A stretch of DNA of 64,000 nucleotides from Candidatus Gastranaerophilales bacterium (GCA_944325155.1 CALUYY010000009.1:23531-87530); one strand, 5' to 3'. Numbered from the stretch's first letter, positions 18,068-26,620 are shown. Program-made: numbers and translations. Notes: generated from the letters alone by a model not told the origin.

Positions 18068-18766
18068 ATGATAAAAACAAAATTTTTACAAATATTGCCT
18101 GTTTTCATGCTTTTTGTAACATTTTTTTCACATAATCTTTCTATTGAGGCTTTTGCTTTTGAAGATGATAACACTTATTCAATTGTTTATGAAAAAATTT
18201 CTCCCTGTATTGTATCAATTGAAGCTAATCTTCAACAGGGAATTTCATCGGGTACGGGTTGTGTTATAACGCCTGACGGCGTTATATTGACAAGTTTGCA
18301 TGTTGTAAATAAAGCAAGAAATATCGAAGTTACGACGCAATCGGGAAAAATTTATAAAGGAAGAGTTATTGCAATTTTAAGGGATAAGAACGATTTGGCG
18401 CTTGTAAAAATTGACAATAAAGAACCGCTTCAAACGGTTAAATTCGGAAATTCGGAAAATATCAGAGTGGGGCAGAGAGTTCTTGCAATCGGAAACCCTT
18501 TTGGTTTTAGGGGCACTCTTACAACAGGTATAATCTCAAGAATTGATTATGAGCGGAAAAAAATTCAAACGGACGCCGCTATTAACCCCGGGTGCTCCGG
18601 AGGTCCTTTAATTAATTTGGACGGCGAAGTTATTGGAATAAACCAATCAATTTATAATCCCGACAACAACCGCTCAAATATAGGCATAGGTTTTGCTGTT
18701 CCTTCAAATTATGCAAAGGATTTTATTTTAACGGTTAACGATAAAAACGGATTCAATAACCGATAA
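18068..18766 (+). CDS. Exported HtrA/DegP-like serine protease without PDZ domain
   Basis: A 232-residue trypsin-fold protease. A signal peptide covers about residues 1-30 (hydrophobic ILPVFMLFVTFF, cleavage near AFA). The catalytic triad is His78 (TSLHVV), Asp109 (KNDLALV) and Ser177 (NPGCSGGPL). The protein stops soon after the fold, so the PDZ domains usual in HtrA are missing. GCSGG replaces the common GNSGG. It probably acts in the periplasm. Its 3' end overlaps the convergent gene by 14 bases, with no terminator between. Confidence 0.85.
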   Translation: MIKTKFLQILPVFMLFVTFFSHNLSIEAFAFEDDNTYSIVYEKISPCIVSIEANLQQGISSGTGCVITPDGVILTSLHVVNKARNIEVTTQSGKIYKGRVIAILRDKNDLALVKIDNKEPLQTVKFGNSENIRVGQRVLAIGNPFGFRGTLTTGIISRIDYERKKIQTDAAINPGCSGGPLINLDGEVIGINQSIYNPDNNRSNIGIGFAVPSNYAKDFILTVNDKNGFNNR

Positions 18767-19103
18767 GAGATATAAACGATGAAATGCACCCGGTCAGAAT
18801 AATTAAAATCTGCAAATACGTATAAAATTTTAATTTTTTATAATTTGAAAAATACCCGAGTATAAAAGGAAAGAGAATAAAAGAGATATAGGGTATATAA
18901 TTTAATTCTTTTAAATAAATCGCATTAAGCCCGAGAACAATTGACGAAAACAAATACAGAGTCATTAAAAAAGCAAGAAAAACGGAATACAGATTTTTTA
19001 ATTTTAATTTTGTATTTTTGTTAAATATAAAAATACATCCGATTAAAAATGACATTAAAAATATAAAACTTATTATAAAAAATATGCAAAGAGAAATTTT
19101 CAT
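18753..19103 (-). CDS. Small multi-pass membrane protein, unknown
   Basis: A 116-residue protein made almost entirely of hydrophobic stretches; about four transmembrane helices are likely (residues 4-28, 40-60, 68-86, 95-113). I recognise no family. It is the last of seven tightly packed minus-strand genes (TolC-like to here) and overlaps the preceding gene by 4 bases, so it is translated with the efflux operon. Confidence 0.6.
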   Translation of the reverse strand: MKISLCIFFIISFIFLMSFLIGCIFIFNKNTKLKLKNLYSVFLAFLMTLYLFSSIVLGLNAIYLKELNYIPYISFILFPFILGYFSNYKKLKFYTYLQILIILTGCISSFISLIGY

Positions 19104-19858
19104 TTTAATACAACCTCTTTATTAAAGCCGAATATAGCGCCGTAAGATTTTTTGTTTTCAAGATTGAATAAAAATTCAAGAGTTTTATTTTCTATATAAT
19201 TTTTTTCATTTGTGCTTGATAAAAAAAGATTATTCTCGTTTAAAATTATTTTTTCTTTTGTTTTGGAGGATATTTTTTTATATATAAAATCAATATCGTT
19301 TGTCTGCCTGCCGGCAAAGAACAGACAGGGTGAAGTTATATTAACGATATTTTTATATAAAAGATTTTTTAATTTTGAAATTTCATTCAGATAATTAATC
19401 GGATAATATTTATTTTCGCTTATTTTTAAATATGAATAATGTTTCAAAATTGAATTTTTGGCGATCATATCAAGCAGCTTATTTTTTGAATAATTAAAAT
19501 TTATATAAGGAAAAAAACAAATAATTCCCGATACCGCTTTTAGCATTGCACTTAAATATAAACAAGGATATATACCCGAATAAAATCCGAGGATATAAAA
19601 ATTTGTATAATATCCTCTTAAACATCTGTATTTTTCCATTGCAAAATTTATCCAATCTTTATAAGAATAAAAACTTTTATCACATTCGGGGCAAAAAACA
19701 TCAAAGCCTTTTGAATAAAGAAATTTTGCATATCGATTCAATTCAAAATTCAAACCGTTCTTTTCTTTTAAAATTAAAACCGCACTTTTTATAAAATCGG
19801 GGTGGGTTAATTCCAAATTAAGAATTTCTTTCTTTTTTTCCGACATCATTTTTTGCAT
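19100..19858 (-). CDS. Degenerate alpha/beta-hydrolase-like protein, likely non-catalytic
   Basis: The 252-residue protein follows the layout of Est30-type serine hydrolases: SAVLILKEKNGLNFELNRYAKFLYSKGFDVFCPE (strand-helix-strand), KDWINFAMEKYRCLRGYYTNFYILGF, and ITSPCLFFAGRQTNDIDFIYKKI near the end. The nucleophile elbow, GxSxG in active enzymes, reads GFYSG, so the serine position holds tyrosine. The expected C-terminal His region (NENNLFLSS) has Asn. A binding or structural role is inferred. The ATG at 19858 has a good AAGGAG and overlaps the phosphatase gene by 41 bases. Confidence 0.6.
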   Translation of the reverse strand: MQKMMSEKKKEILNLELTHPDFIKSAVLILKEKNGLNFELNRYAKFLYSKGFDVFCPECDKSFYSYKDWINFAMEKYRCLRGYYTNFYILGFYSGIYPCLYLSAMLKAVSGIICFFPYINFNYSKNKLLDMIAKNSILKHYSYLKISENKYYPINYLNEISKLKNLLYKNIVNITSPCLFFAGRQTNDIDFIYKKISSKTKEKIILNENNLFLSSTNEKNYIENKTLEFLFNLENKKSYGAIFGFNKEVVLK

Positions 19859-20513
19859 TTGAATTCTCCTTAAAAAGCGTTTCTATGATGTCTTGAAAAG
19901 TTTTATAGGGGATGTGGGGGATATTTTCTTTTTTGCAAAAAGTTTCAAGACTTTTTTTAGCAAACAATAAGCTTGATTTTTTTGCAATACATCTGTCGGA
20001 CAATCCGTCGCCTATATAGGTGTAGTCGGCCGAATAATTGCTTGCCGCATGGCACTTGCAATTTCCCGAACCTATAAGGCATTCTTTTTTTAAATTCGGA
20101 TATTCGGTTTCAAAAGTTAAAAAGCCTTCGTTTTCTTTTATTATCAGTTTATTTGAATAAAATTTAATTTCTTCAAGATTATATTTTTCAAGCGCGCTTT
20201 TAATAAAAACATCAAACCCGTCGCTTAAGATTATAAGTTTTTTATTATATTTTTTTAAAATGTTATAAAATTCAATAAACCCTTCATCGATTTCAATTGA
20301 AGATAAAAAATCGTCAAATTCCGATTTTTTTATTTTATCAATTAATTTGAATTGAATTTCAATGCATTCTTTTGTTGTAATTTTTCCTTCCATCCAGAGC
20401 TTTTCTGCTTTTTTCGTATCTCCTTTTGCAAAAGTTTCGATAAACTTGTGGATTACGTCAAATTTTGAAATCGTTCCGTCAAAATCGGAGAAAAAATAAT
20501 CCGTTAAATACAT
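19818..20513 (-). CDS. HAD-superfamily phosphatase, MtnX/phosphoserine phosphatase-like
   Basis: The 231-residue protein has HAD motif I (FSDFDGTISKFDV), motif II (IILSDGFDVFI), a CKCH segment near the motif III region, and motif IV (YIGDGLSDRCIAKK). The layout resembles MtnX, a phosphatase of the methionine salvage pathway, but no other salvage gene is nearby. It shares one base with the MacB-like permease stop/start region and is followed by the degenerate hydrolase, so its substrate may instead relate to the efflux operon. The highly charged tail (KENSNAKNDVGKKERNS) is where it overlaps the next gene. Confidence 0.75.
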   Translation of the reverse strand: MYLTDYFFSDFDGTISKFDVIHKFIETFAKGDTKKAEKLWMEGKITTKECIEIQFKLIDKIKKSEFDDFLSSIEIDEGFIEFYNILKKYNKKLIILSDGFDVFIKSALEKYNLEEIKFYSNKLIIKENEGFLTFETEYPNLKKECLIGSGNCKCHAASNYSADYTYIGDGLSDRCIAKKSSLLFAKKSLETFCKKENIPHIPYKTFQDIIETLFKENSNAKNDVGKKERNS

Positions 20514-21739
20514 TATTCATACCTCAGGGCTTCAATCGGGTTTAAAAGAGAAGCTTTATATGCGGGATAAAATCCGAATATAACGCCCACAAGCGCCGAG
20601 AAACCCAAAGAAAGAATTATTGAAAATGCGGAAATTTCGGTTGTTAAATCGGAAAATGCCGTAACGATTTTTGCCGTGATAACGCCCGCAACAACGCCAA
20701 TCATTCCGCCTATTATTGCAAGCATAAGCGCTTCAATTAAAAATTGTTTTCTTATATCTGACGCTCTTGCTCCGATTGCCATTCTTATTCCTATCTCTCT
20801 TGTGCGCTCCGTTACCGATACAAGCATAATATTCATAATTCCTATGCCGCCGACAAGAAGAGAAACGGAAGCGATTGACCCTAAAAGAATTGAAAAGGTT
20901 TTTACGGTTGATTTTAATCTTTCCTGAAATTCGGCAGAATTTCTTATTTCAAAATCTTTTTCCTGATTGACGCCTATATTATGTCTTATGGTTAAAATTT
21001 CATCAATATCTTCTTCCGTATATGTCATAACTTCGGGGTTTTGGGCTTTTACCACTATCATATTGACCGTGCCCGGGAAATATACGCCGAAAACCTTTTT
21101 TTGAGCGGTTGTAATCGGGATAAAAATTAAATCATCATTATCAAAGGGGCCGGTTGAGCCCTTTGTTTTTAATAATCCCGCTATTCTGAAAGGAACGCCG
21201 TCCACTCTTATTGTTTTTCCGACGGGGTTCATATCGCCGAAAAGTTCAGTTGCAACGGTTGAACCTATAATTGCAACTTTTGCCGAATTTTGAATGTCTT
21301 CTTTGGTAAAGTTTCTGCCCGTTAAAATTTCATAGCTTTTAATTGAAAGATAAGAAGCGGTTGTTCCGTATACCGTTGTCTGCCAGTTCTGGTTTCCGTA
21401 TACCACCTGTTTGCTTCCGTTTGAAACGGGAGCTACGGATTCTACGCCTCTTACGTATCTTCTTATTGCTCTTGCGTCTTTCAGGGTTAAACTCGGTCTT
21501 GTTCCCATTCCCACTCTTACGCCCGCCTGATTTGCCGCAGCGGAGCGGATGGTTAAAAGGTTAGAGCCCATAGCTTCCATATCCTTCGTTACTTTTGTGC
21601 TTGCTCCCGTTCCTATTGCAAGCATAACAATAACGGCGCCGACACCTATAATAATACCGAGGCTCGTTAAGGATGAGCGCATTTTATTTGTCTTAAGCGA
21701 TAAAATTGCCATTTTAAAAGTTGATTTAAAATCTATCAT
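20513..21739 (-). CDS. MacB-type ABC transporter permease
   Basis: A 408-residue permease of the MacB/FtsX fold: an N-terminal transmembrane helix (about 22-45, LGIIIGVGAVIVMLAIG), a large periplasmic MacB-core domain (about 50-260), then three helices at the C-terminus with the signature ERTREIGIRMAIGARASDIRKQFLIEALMLA. In E. coli MacB the ATPase is fused to this part; here it is a separate gene just upstream with a 4-base overlap. Works with the MacA-like adaptor and the TolC-like channel. Confidence 0.9.
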   Translation of the reverse strand: MIDFKSTFKMAILSLKTNKMRSSLTSLGIIIGVGAVIVMLAIGTGASTKVTKDMEAMGSNLLTIRSAAANQAGVRVGMGTRPSLTLKDARAIRRYVRGVESVAPVSNGSKQVVYGNQNWQTTVYGTTASYLSIKSYEILTGRNFTKEDIQNSAKVAIIGSTVATELFGDMNPVGKTIRVDGVPFRIAGLLKTKGSTGPFDNDDLIFIPITTAQKKVFGVYFPGTVNMIVVKAQNPEVMTYTEEDIDEILTIRHNIGVNQEKDFEIRNSAEFQERLKSTVKTFSILLGSIASVSLLVGGIGIMNIMLVSVTERTREIGIRMAIGARASDIRKQFLIEALMLAIIGGMIGVVAGVITAKIVTAFSDLTTEISAFSIILSLGFSALVGVIFGFYPAYKASLLNPIEALRYE

Positions 21740-22425
21740 TTTTTATTTGCCTCATCCGATACAATTTTACCGTCCCTGAATCTTACAGTTCGTTTGCAAA
21801 ATTCGGCAATGTCATCTTCGTGAGTAACGATAACGATTGTCTTTTTATATTTTTCGTTTAATTCGACAAAAAAATTCATAACATCAACGCTTGTTTTGGT
21901 GTCAAGGTTACCGGTTGGCTCGTCTGCCAAAATAACCGGCGCATCGTTTACTATTGCTCTTGCAATTGCAACTCTTTGCTGTTGTCCGCCCGACATTTGA
22001 CTCGGGAAATGATGTATTCTTTTTTCAAGCCCGACAATTTTAAGCGCCTGAAGAGCTTTTTTTCTTCTTGTTATTTCGTCTATTCCTTTATAAATCATCG
22101 GAAGTTCAACGTTTTCAACCGCAGATGTTTTTGCAATCAAGTTAAATCCCTGAAAAACAAACCCCAGTTTTAAATTTCTTATTTCGGCAAGTTCATCCGA
22201 ACTTAAACTCTTAACGTTAACACCGTCCAAATAATATTCGCCTTTTGTCGGTCTGTCCAGACATCCTATCATATTCATAAAAGTTGATTTACCCGACCCC
22301 GACGGTCCCATAATTGCGACCATCTCGCCGTAATTTACCGTTAAGGATACGTCATTCAGCGCATTAAATTCCGTATCGCCCGTTTTATATGTTTTTATTA
22401 AATTTTCAACCTTTATTACTGACAT
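21736..22425 (-). CDS. MacB/LolD-type ABC transporter ATPase
   Basis: A 229-residue ATP-binding protein with Walker A GPSGSGKST, Q-loop FVFQGFNL, ABC signature MSGGQQQRVAIARAI, Walker B VILADEPTGNLD and the H-loop in IVTHEDD. The MacB/LolD group is recognised by GxLDxxTxGxxxxxGxxV-type spacing (GCLDRPTKGEYYLDGV). It energises the permease encoded next; MacB-type pumps use ATP hydrolysis to drive mechanical transport of periplasmic substrates to TolC. Confidence 0.93.
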   Translation of the reverse strand: MSVIKVENLIKTYKTGDTEFNALNDVSLTVNYGEMVAIMGPSGSGKSTFMNMIGCLDRPTKGEYYLDGVNVKSLSSDELAEIRNLKLGFVFQGFNLIAKTSAVENVELPMIYKGIDEITRRKKALQALKIVGLEKRIHHFPSQMSGGQQQRVAIARAIVNDAPVILADEPTGNLDTKTSVDVMNFFVELNEKYKKTIVIVTHEDDIAEFCKRTVRFRDGKIVSDEANKK

Positions 22426-22427
22426 TT

Positions 22428-23582
22428 TTATAAAAACCTCGGCGGCCTCATTCCTTTAGCTGTGGATGTTTCCATTCCTTTTCTTCCGATTATTACCATA
22501 TCTCCTTCTTTTAATTCGTTTGATATAATCTCGGTTTTGGAATCGTCATATACACCTGTTTGAATGTCTACTCTTGTCGGTTTATTGTTTTTTAATACCC
22601 AAATTCCCTGTGTATCATATTTAACATCTTTCCCCAACGGTGTAAATTTAAGCGCAGGGTTAATTGCGGTTAAGATATTTTCTTTTTTACCGACAACAAT
22701 GGAAACGTTTGCCGTCATTCCGGGTTTTAATTTTAAGTCTTCGTTTTTAACCGATATTACAACGGTATACGTTACAACGTTTGATGTGTTTGTTGAAGAC
22801 AATCTTACCTGATCGACGTGTCCTTTGAAGGTTTCATTCGGGTACCCGTCAAGAGTGTAGTCGGCTTCCTGTCCCACGGAAACATTTCCTATGTCTGCTT
22901 CAGATACGTTTGCTTCTATTTGCATTTCGGTTAAGTCTTCCGCAACCGAGAATAATTCAGGCGTTTGGAAGCTTGATGCAACGGTTTCACCGACTTCAAC
23001 GTTTTTTGAAATTATAACCCCGTCAACGGGAGAAATTATTTTTGTGTAGCCAAGGTTTGATTCTGCGGTTCTAAGGGATGCTTCACTTTGTTTTATCTGT
23101 GCTTTTTGGGCTTGAATGTTTGCAACATCCGCAAGATAAGTTGCTTCCAGCTGGTCAACTTCCGCTTTTGAGACATAGCCTTTTTTCAAGAGGTTTTTAT
23201 ATCTTTCATACATTAATTTATCGTAATTTGTTGTTGCTTCAAGCCTTCTTAACTGTGCTTTTGAATTTTCAATGCTTGCTCTTTGCTGGTCTACGCTTGC
23301 CTGAAATAATGAAGTATCGATTTCTGCCAGAAGCTGTCCTTTTGTAACGGGTGAATTAAAATCAACATAAACGCCCGTTATTTTTCCGGATACCTGTGCA
23401 CCGACCGTTGCCGTTTGAACGGGGTTTATCGTTCCCGAGGCTTCGATTATTTTTATTATTGTCGCTTTTTTTAAGGGAGCGGTAACATATTCATCTTTTG
23501 AGCCGATTAATTTTTTTGCCGTTAAAAACAATAATGCGGCTATTATAAGAGATATAATTATTAATATTATTTTTTTCTTCAT
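22428..23582 (-). CDS. MacA-like periplasmic adaptor (membrane fusion) protein
   Basis: The 384-residue protein has an N-terminal membrane anchor (about 4-22, ILIIISLIIAALLFLTA), the lipoyl half-motifs GTINPVQTATVGAQVSGKITGVYVDFNSPVTKGQLLAEID and YTKIISPVDGVIISKNVEVGETV, a helical hairpin between them (about 75-165), then beta-barrel and membrane-proximal domains (VGQEADYTLDGYPNETF). It bridges the MacB-like transporter and the TolC-like channel. It overlaps the tolC-like gene by 4 bases and is 2 bases from the ATPase gene. Confidence 0.9.
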   Translation of the reverse strand: MKKKIILIIISLIIAALLFLTAKKLIGSKDEYVTAPLKKATIIKIIEASGTINPVQTATVGAQVSGKITGVYVDFNSPVTKGQLLAEIDTSLFQASVDQQRASIENSKAQLRRLEATTNYDKLMYERYKNLLKKGYVSKAEVDQLEATYLADVANIQAQKAQIKQSEASLRTAESNLGYTKIISPVDGVIISKNVEVGETVASSFQTPELFSVAEDLTEMQIEANVSEADIGNVSVGQEADYTLDGYPNETFKGHVDQVRLSSTNTSNVVTYTVVISVKNEDLKLKPGMTANVSIVVGKKENILTAINPALKFTPLGKDVKYDTQGIWVLKNNKPTRVDIQTGVYDDSKTEIISNELKEGDMVIIGRKGMETSTAKGMRPPRFL

Positions 23583-24991
23583 TTGACCCCCATTACAAAT
23601 TCAAGGTTTGCGCGTGCAAGGTTATATTGATAAACCGTATTTATATATTCCTGCTGTGCATTAAGATATGCGCTTCTTGCGTCTTGTAGTTCTATATAAT
23701 TTCCGATACCTTCAAGATATCTCCCGTTTGCAAGTTCAAAATTTTCTTTTGCCTGATTAATTCTGTTAAAAACAAGAGGAATCTGGTTTTCCAAAATTTT
23801 TGTTTCACATAATGCCTGCTGAATATCATAATATATATTTTGATAAATTAATCTTATATCTTCGTTTGCACTGTCTAATTGCGCATTTGCGGCATCTATT
23901 TGATATTTAATGCTTAAGGGGTTTATCATCGGAAATGACAAATCGGCGCCGTATGAGAAAGAATTTGTGTTTGTGCCGTCATTTCTTCTGTATGTATAGC
24001 CGCCGTTTGCGCTTATTTCGGGGTACCATTGTCTTTTTGTATATTTAAGCATTTCCTGCATTGCACCTTTTGTTGCGATGTATGTTTTTAAGTCGGGGCG
24101 GTTTTCTTTTGCAATGTCTAAAACTTCATCGAAAGTTTTATCAAATATATTTAATTTATGGTCTTTTACGATTTCATTTTCTCTTATTATTCCTTCAAGA
24201 GTAATTTCTTTTTCTTCGTTTTCCTGAAGTTTTTCATGGTTATGTGCCGTTGTATGGCTGTGGATATGCGTAACGGGGGTCATTTCATCGGTATTAAATT
24301 GTTCAATCGGAACAATCGAATAATCGGGGTTATTTGTTATATATAACGATTGGTTTAATTGAACCATGGCATCACAGTATCTGTCTTGTGCACTTAACAT
24401 ATCTATTTTTGCATTTGAGAGATTAACATCCGCATTTACAAAATCTATTCTTGATCTTATTCCTTCGTCATAATAAGACTTTATCATATCGTATTGTCTT
24501 TCGTTTATTTCAACGTTTTGAACCTGAATATCTTTGTTTGCTTTTGCGGCAAGAACGTTAAAATAAGCTTCTTTAACGGCAAGAATTGTTTCTAAAGTTA
24601 CCTGTTCCAATTCGTATTCGCTTGCAAGAGTGTTAAATTTTTGAATGCCTATATTTGCGTTTGTTTTTCCGAAATCGTATATAAGCTGGCTTATCATTGC
24701 ATCCGCCATAAAGTAGTTGTTGTCCGAATTTCTGTGCCCTATTCTTGAATGCGAGCCGCTAAAACCCGTGCCCGCCGAAATTGAAGGCACCCAGGCGGAT
24801 TTGGATTGCCCGAGATTTGCTTTTGAATATCTTATGTTTGCTTTTGCTTTGCTTATGTAAGGAGAATTTCTGAGCGCAATTTCAATGCACTTATCCAAAT
24901 TTAAAACATCTCCTTCGTTTATTTCCTGAATTGCAAATGAAGGAAGTATTGTTGCGGCAATTAAAGCAATTGTTGTTAAAAATCTATGCAT
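23579..24991 (-). CDS. TolC-family outer membrane efflux protein with His-rich loop
   Basis: The 470-residue protein starts with a signal peptide (MHRFLTTIALIAATILPSFA) and has two TolC-type helical repeats (LDKCIEIALRNSPYISKAKANI and FDEVLDIAKENRPDLKTYIATKG). The ATG at 24991 is chosen because it gives the signal peptide; a longer open frame upstream reads into the divergent regulator and has no export signal. Between the repeats, residues 242-252 (HIHSHTTAHNH) hold five histidines in eleven positions, followed by an acidic stretch, which could bind metal. It is the first gene of the efflux operon. Confidence 0.9.
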   Translation of the reverse strand: MHRFLTTIALIAATILPSFAIQEINEGDVLNLDKCIEIALRNSPYISKAKANIRYSKANLGQSKSAWVPSISAGTGFSGSHSRIGHRNSDNNYFMADAMISQLIYDFGKTNANIGIQKFNTLASEYELEQVTLETILAVKEAYFNVLAAKANKDIQVQNVEINERQYDMIKSYYDEGIRSRIDFVNADVNLSNAKIDMLSAQDRYCDAMVQLNQSLYITNNPDYSIVPIEQFNTDEMTPVTHIHSHTTAHNHEKLQENEEKEITLEGIIRENEIVKDHKLNIFDKTFDEVLDIAKENRPDLKTYIATKGAMQEMLKYTKRQWYPEISANGGYTYRRNDGTNTNSFSYGADLSFPMINPLSIKYQIDAANAQLDSANEDIRLIYQNIYYDIQQALCETKILENQIPLVFNRINQAKENFELANGRYLEGIGNYIELQDARSAYLNAQQEYINTVYQYNLARANLEFVMGVK

Positions 24992-25068
24992 GGCAACAAA
25001 TATTTTAGCATTTTTGTTAAGGTAAATGTAATTTAAAAATATAAAATACAACGTTTGTAGCAGGAATT

Positions 25069-25100
25069 TTGACAATCTGTTTGTTTGTTTTACGATAAAT
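25069..25100 (+). promoter_or_regulatory. Candidate promoter of the NrtR-like gene
   Basis: TTGACA at 25069-25074 is followed after 19 bases by GATAAA. The distance from this -10 to the ATG at 25104 is only a few bases, so the mRNA would have almost no leader; no Shine-Dalgarno is visible. Confidence 0.4.
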
Positions 25101-25103
25101 AAT

Positions 25104-25799
25104 ATGGGCGCAAACAGAACTTTTACGGAAACAAAAACACATGAAATCACGGTCGACGTCGTGATTTTAACCATTATTAAAAATAAACTTAAAGTGCTTT
25201 TGTTAAAAAGAATTAATGAACCCTTCAGAGGCCGCTGGTCAATCCCGGGCGGGTTTATCAGATTGTCTGAAAACCTTGATGACGCCGCACTCCGTGTTTT
25301 AAAGGAAAAAACAAACGTTCAAAATATTTATCTTGAACAATTGTATACATTCGGCGATCCTTTAAGATACCCTAATACAAGGGTTATAACCTGTGCTTAT
25401 TTTGCTTTGTTAAGGGCTGAAGATTTGGATGTTAAAATAACCGATGAATCGCAGGCGTCCGAAATCGGATGGTACAGCGTTGAAAAATTGCCGCCTCTTG
25501 CGTTTGACCATAAAGAAATTATTGAATATTCCCTTAAAAGAACAAGAGAAAGACTTGAATTGTGCCCGATAGCATTTCAATTGCTGCCCAAAAAATTTAC
25601 TTTAACCGAGCTTCAAAAATCTTATGAATTGATTTTGAAAAAAGATTTGGATAAAAGAAATTTCAGAAAGAAGATGCTTGCTTCAAACATATTAATTGAG
25701 CTGAACGAATTTTCAAAAGCGGGTTCAAAACGCCCCGCCGCGCTTTATTCTTTTGATTCTATTACGCTTGATTCCAAAAGAGGACATTTTTTCAGTTAA
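25104..25799 (+). CDS. NrtR-like Nudix-domain transcriptional regulator
   Basis: The 231-residue protein has an N-terminal Nudix fold (THEITVDVVILTIIKNKLKVLLLKR...WSIPGGFI) and a C-terminal winged-helix part (FTLTELQKSYELIL...DKRNFRKKMLA), the NrtR architecture. In NrtR the Nudix domain senses ADP-ribose and the protein controls NAD genes. The Nudix box is degenerate: REuxEExG is replaced by RVLKEKTN, losing catalytic glutamates, which fits sensing rather than hydrolysis. It is divergent from the efflux operon (113-base gap), while nadB-nadC lie 18 kb away. The actual target is unknown. Confidence 0.8.
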   Translation: MGANRTFTETKTHEITVDVVILTIIKNKLKVLLLKRINEPFRGRWSIPGGFIRLSENLDDAALRVLKEKTNVQNIYLEQLYTFGDPLRYPNTRVITCAYFALLRAEDLDVKITDESQASEIGWYSVEKLPPLAFDHKEIIEYSLKRTRERLELCPIAFQLLPKKFTLTELQKSYELILKKDLDKRNFRKKMLASNILIELNEFSKAGSKRPAALYSFDSITLDSKRGHFFS

Positions 25800-25803
25800 A
25801 AAA

Positions 25804-26121
25804 TTATTCTCCCCAGACGGTTACCGTTAGTCTTCTCCAAAAAATAAATACGGATTTTTCATTTACGTCTATGTGGGTTATTTTTGTAATACCCGCTTCT
25901 TTTGCCGCTTTATTTATACTTGCATCGCCCGTTTCAAACAGAAAAAGAATGTTCGTTGTTTTTGATGTTCCTTTTTTAAGTGTTGAAAAATCGGTTATTT
26001 CGTTTCCGGTTGCCGTTACGGGGTATGTCGCATTTGTATAAAAAAGACCTATTGCACGGGCGGGAATCTGTATTAAAGAAAATATTATAAGTATTGACAG
26101 TAAAGTGAATGTTTTTTTCAT
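25804..26121 (-). CDS. TRL-like family exported protein (paralogue 2)
   Basis: A 105-residue protein with a signal peptide (about 1-23, LLSILIIFSLIQIPARA) and the TRL-like pattern: GLFYTNATYPVTATG, then LFLFETGDASINKAAKEAGITKITHIDVNEKSVFIFW and a terminal VTVWGE. TRL-like proteins are small envelope proteins of unknown function, often encoded in tandem. It directly follows its paralogue (one base between them), suggesting a recent duplication; this copy lacks the Lys/Asp-rich insert. Confidence 0.78.
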   Translation of the reverse strand: MKKTFTLLSILIIFSLIQIPARAIGLFYTNATYPVTATGNEITDFSTLKKGTSKTTNILFLFETGDASINKAAKEAGITKITHIDVNEKSVFIFWRRLTVTVWGE

Positions 26122-26122
26122 T

Positions 26123-26620
26123 TTATTCTCCGTAAACTATTGTTAAATGTCTTGTAACTCTCACCGGGATAAAAAACGGAACATATACTTTTGTTGTTCT
26201 TTTGTCTATGTAATGTATTTTTGTTATATTGCCGTTTTTTGCCGCTTTGTATATGCTGCCGTCCCCCGTTTCTATGAGTCCCAGAAAATTATCCGTGTAT
26301 GAAACTCCTTTTTTCAGTTTTTTTGTTTTTTTATGATAAGTTTGTTTTATTTGATTATCGGGGTTGTCCGTGTCAAAGAAACCGGTCTTATAGTCAGGAT
26401 TTATTAATTTATCCGAATTTTCCGTCTTTATTTTATCCGATATATTTTCAATTTTTTTATTTTCCGTTTTTGTTGCATCAAGGGGAAAGGAAACTCTTGT
26501 ATAAAAAATTCCGCCGTCTGAATATTTATATCCGCCAAGCGCATAAGCGGGCGTATGTAAAAGAAGGATAATAAAAAACAGTGATAATATTTTTATAAAA
26601 TTGTACATATTTAATGCCAT
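26123..26620 (-). CDS. TRL-like family exported protein (paralogue 1)
   Basis: A 165-residue exported protein: signal peptide (about 8-27, ILSLFFIILLLHTPAYA), then GGIFYTRVSFPLDATK and the C-terminal TRL core FLGLIETGDGSIYKAAKNGNITKIHYIDKRTTKVYVPFF...TIVYGE. Compared with its neighbour it has an extra charged stretch of about 60 residues (about 52-110) between the two conserved parts. The two genes lie in one transcript upstream of the HEAT-free intergenic end; function unknown. Confidence 0.78.
   Translation of the reverse strand: MALNMYNFIKILSLFFIILLLHTPAYALGGYKYSDGGIFYTRVSFPLDATKTENKKIENISDKIKTENSDKLINPDYKTGFFDTDNPDNQIKQTYHKKTKKLKKGVSYTDNFLGLIETGDGSIYKAAKNGNITKIHYIDKRTTKVYVPFFIPVRVTRHLTIVYGE

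Noticed and set aside
24992..25174. N-terminal extension of the TolC-like protein
   Set aside because: It reads into the divergent regulator gene and would bury the signal peptide; ATG at 24991 is better.
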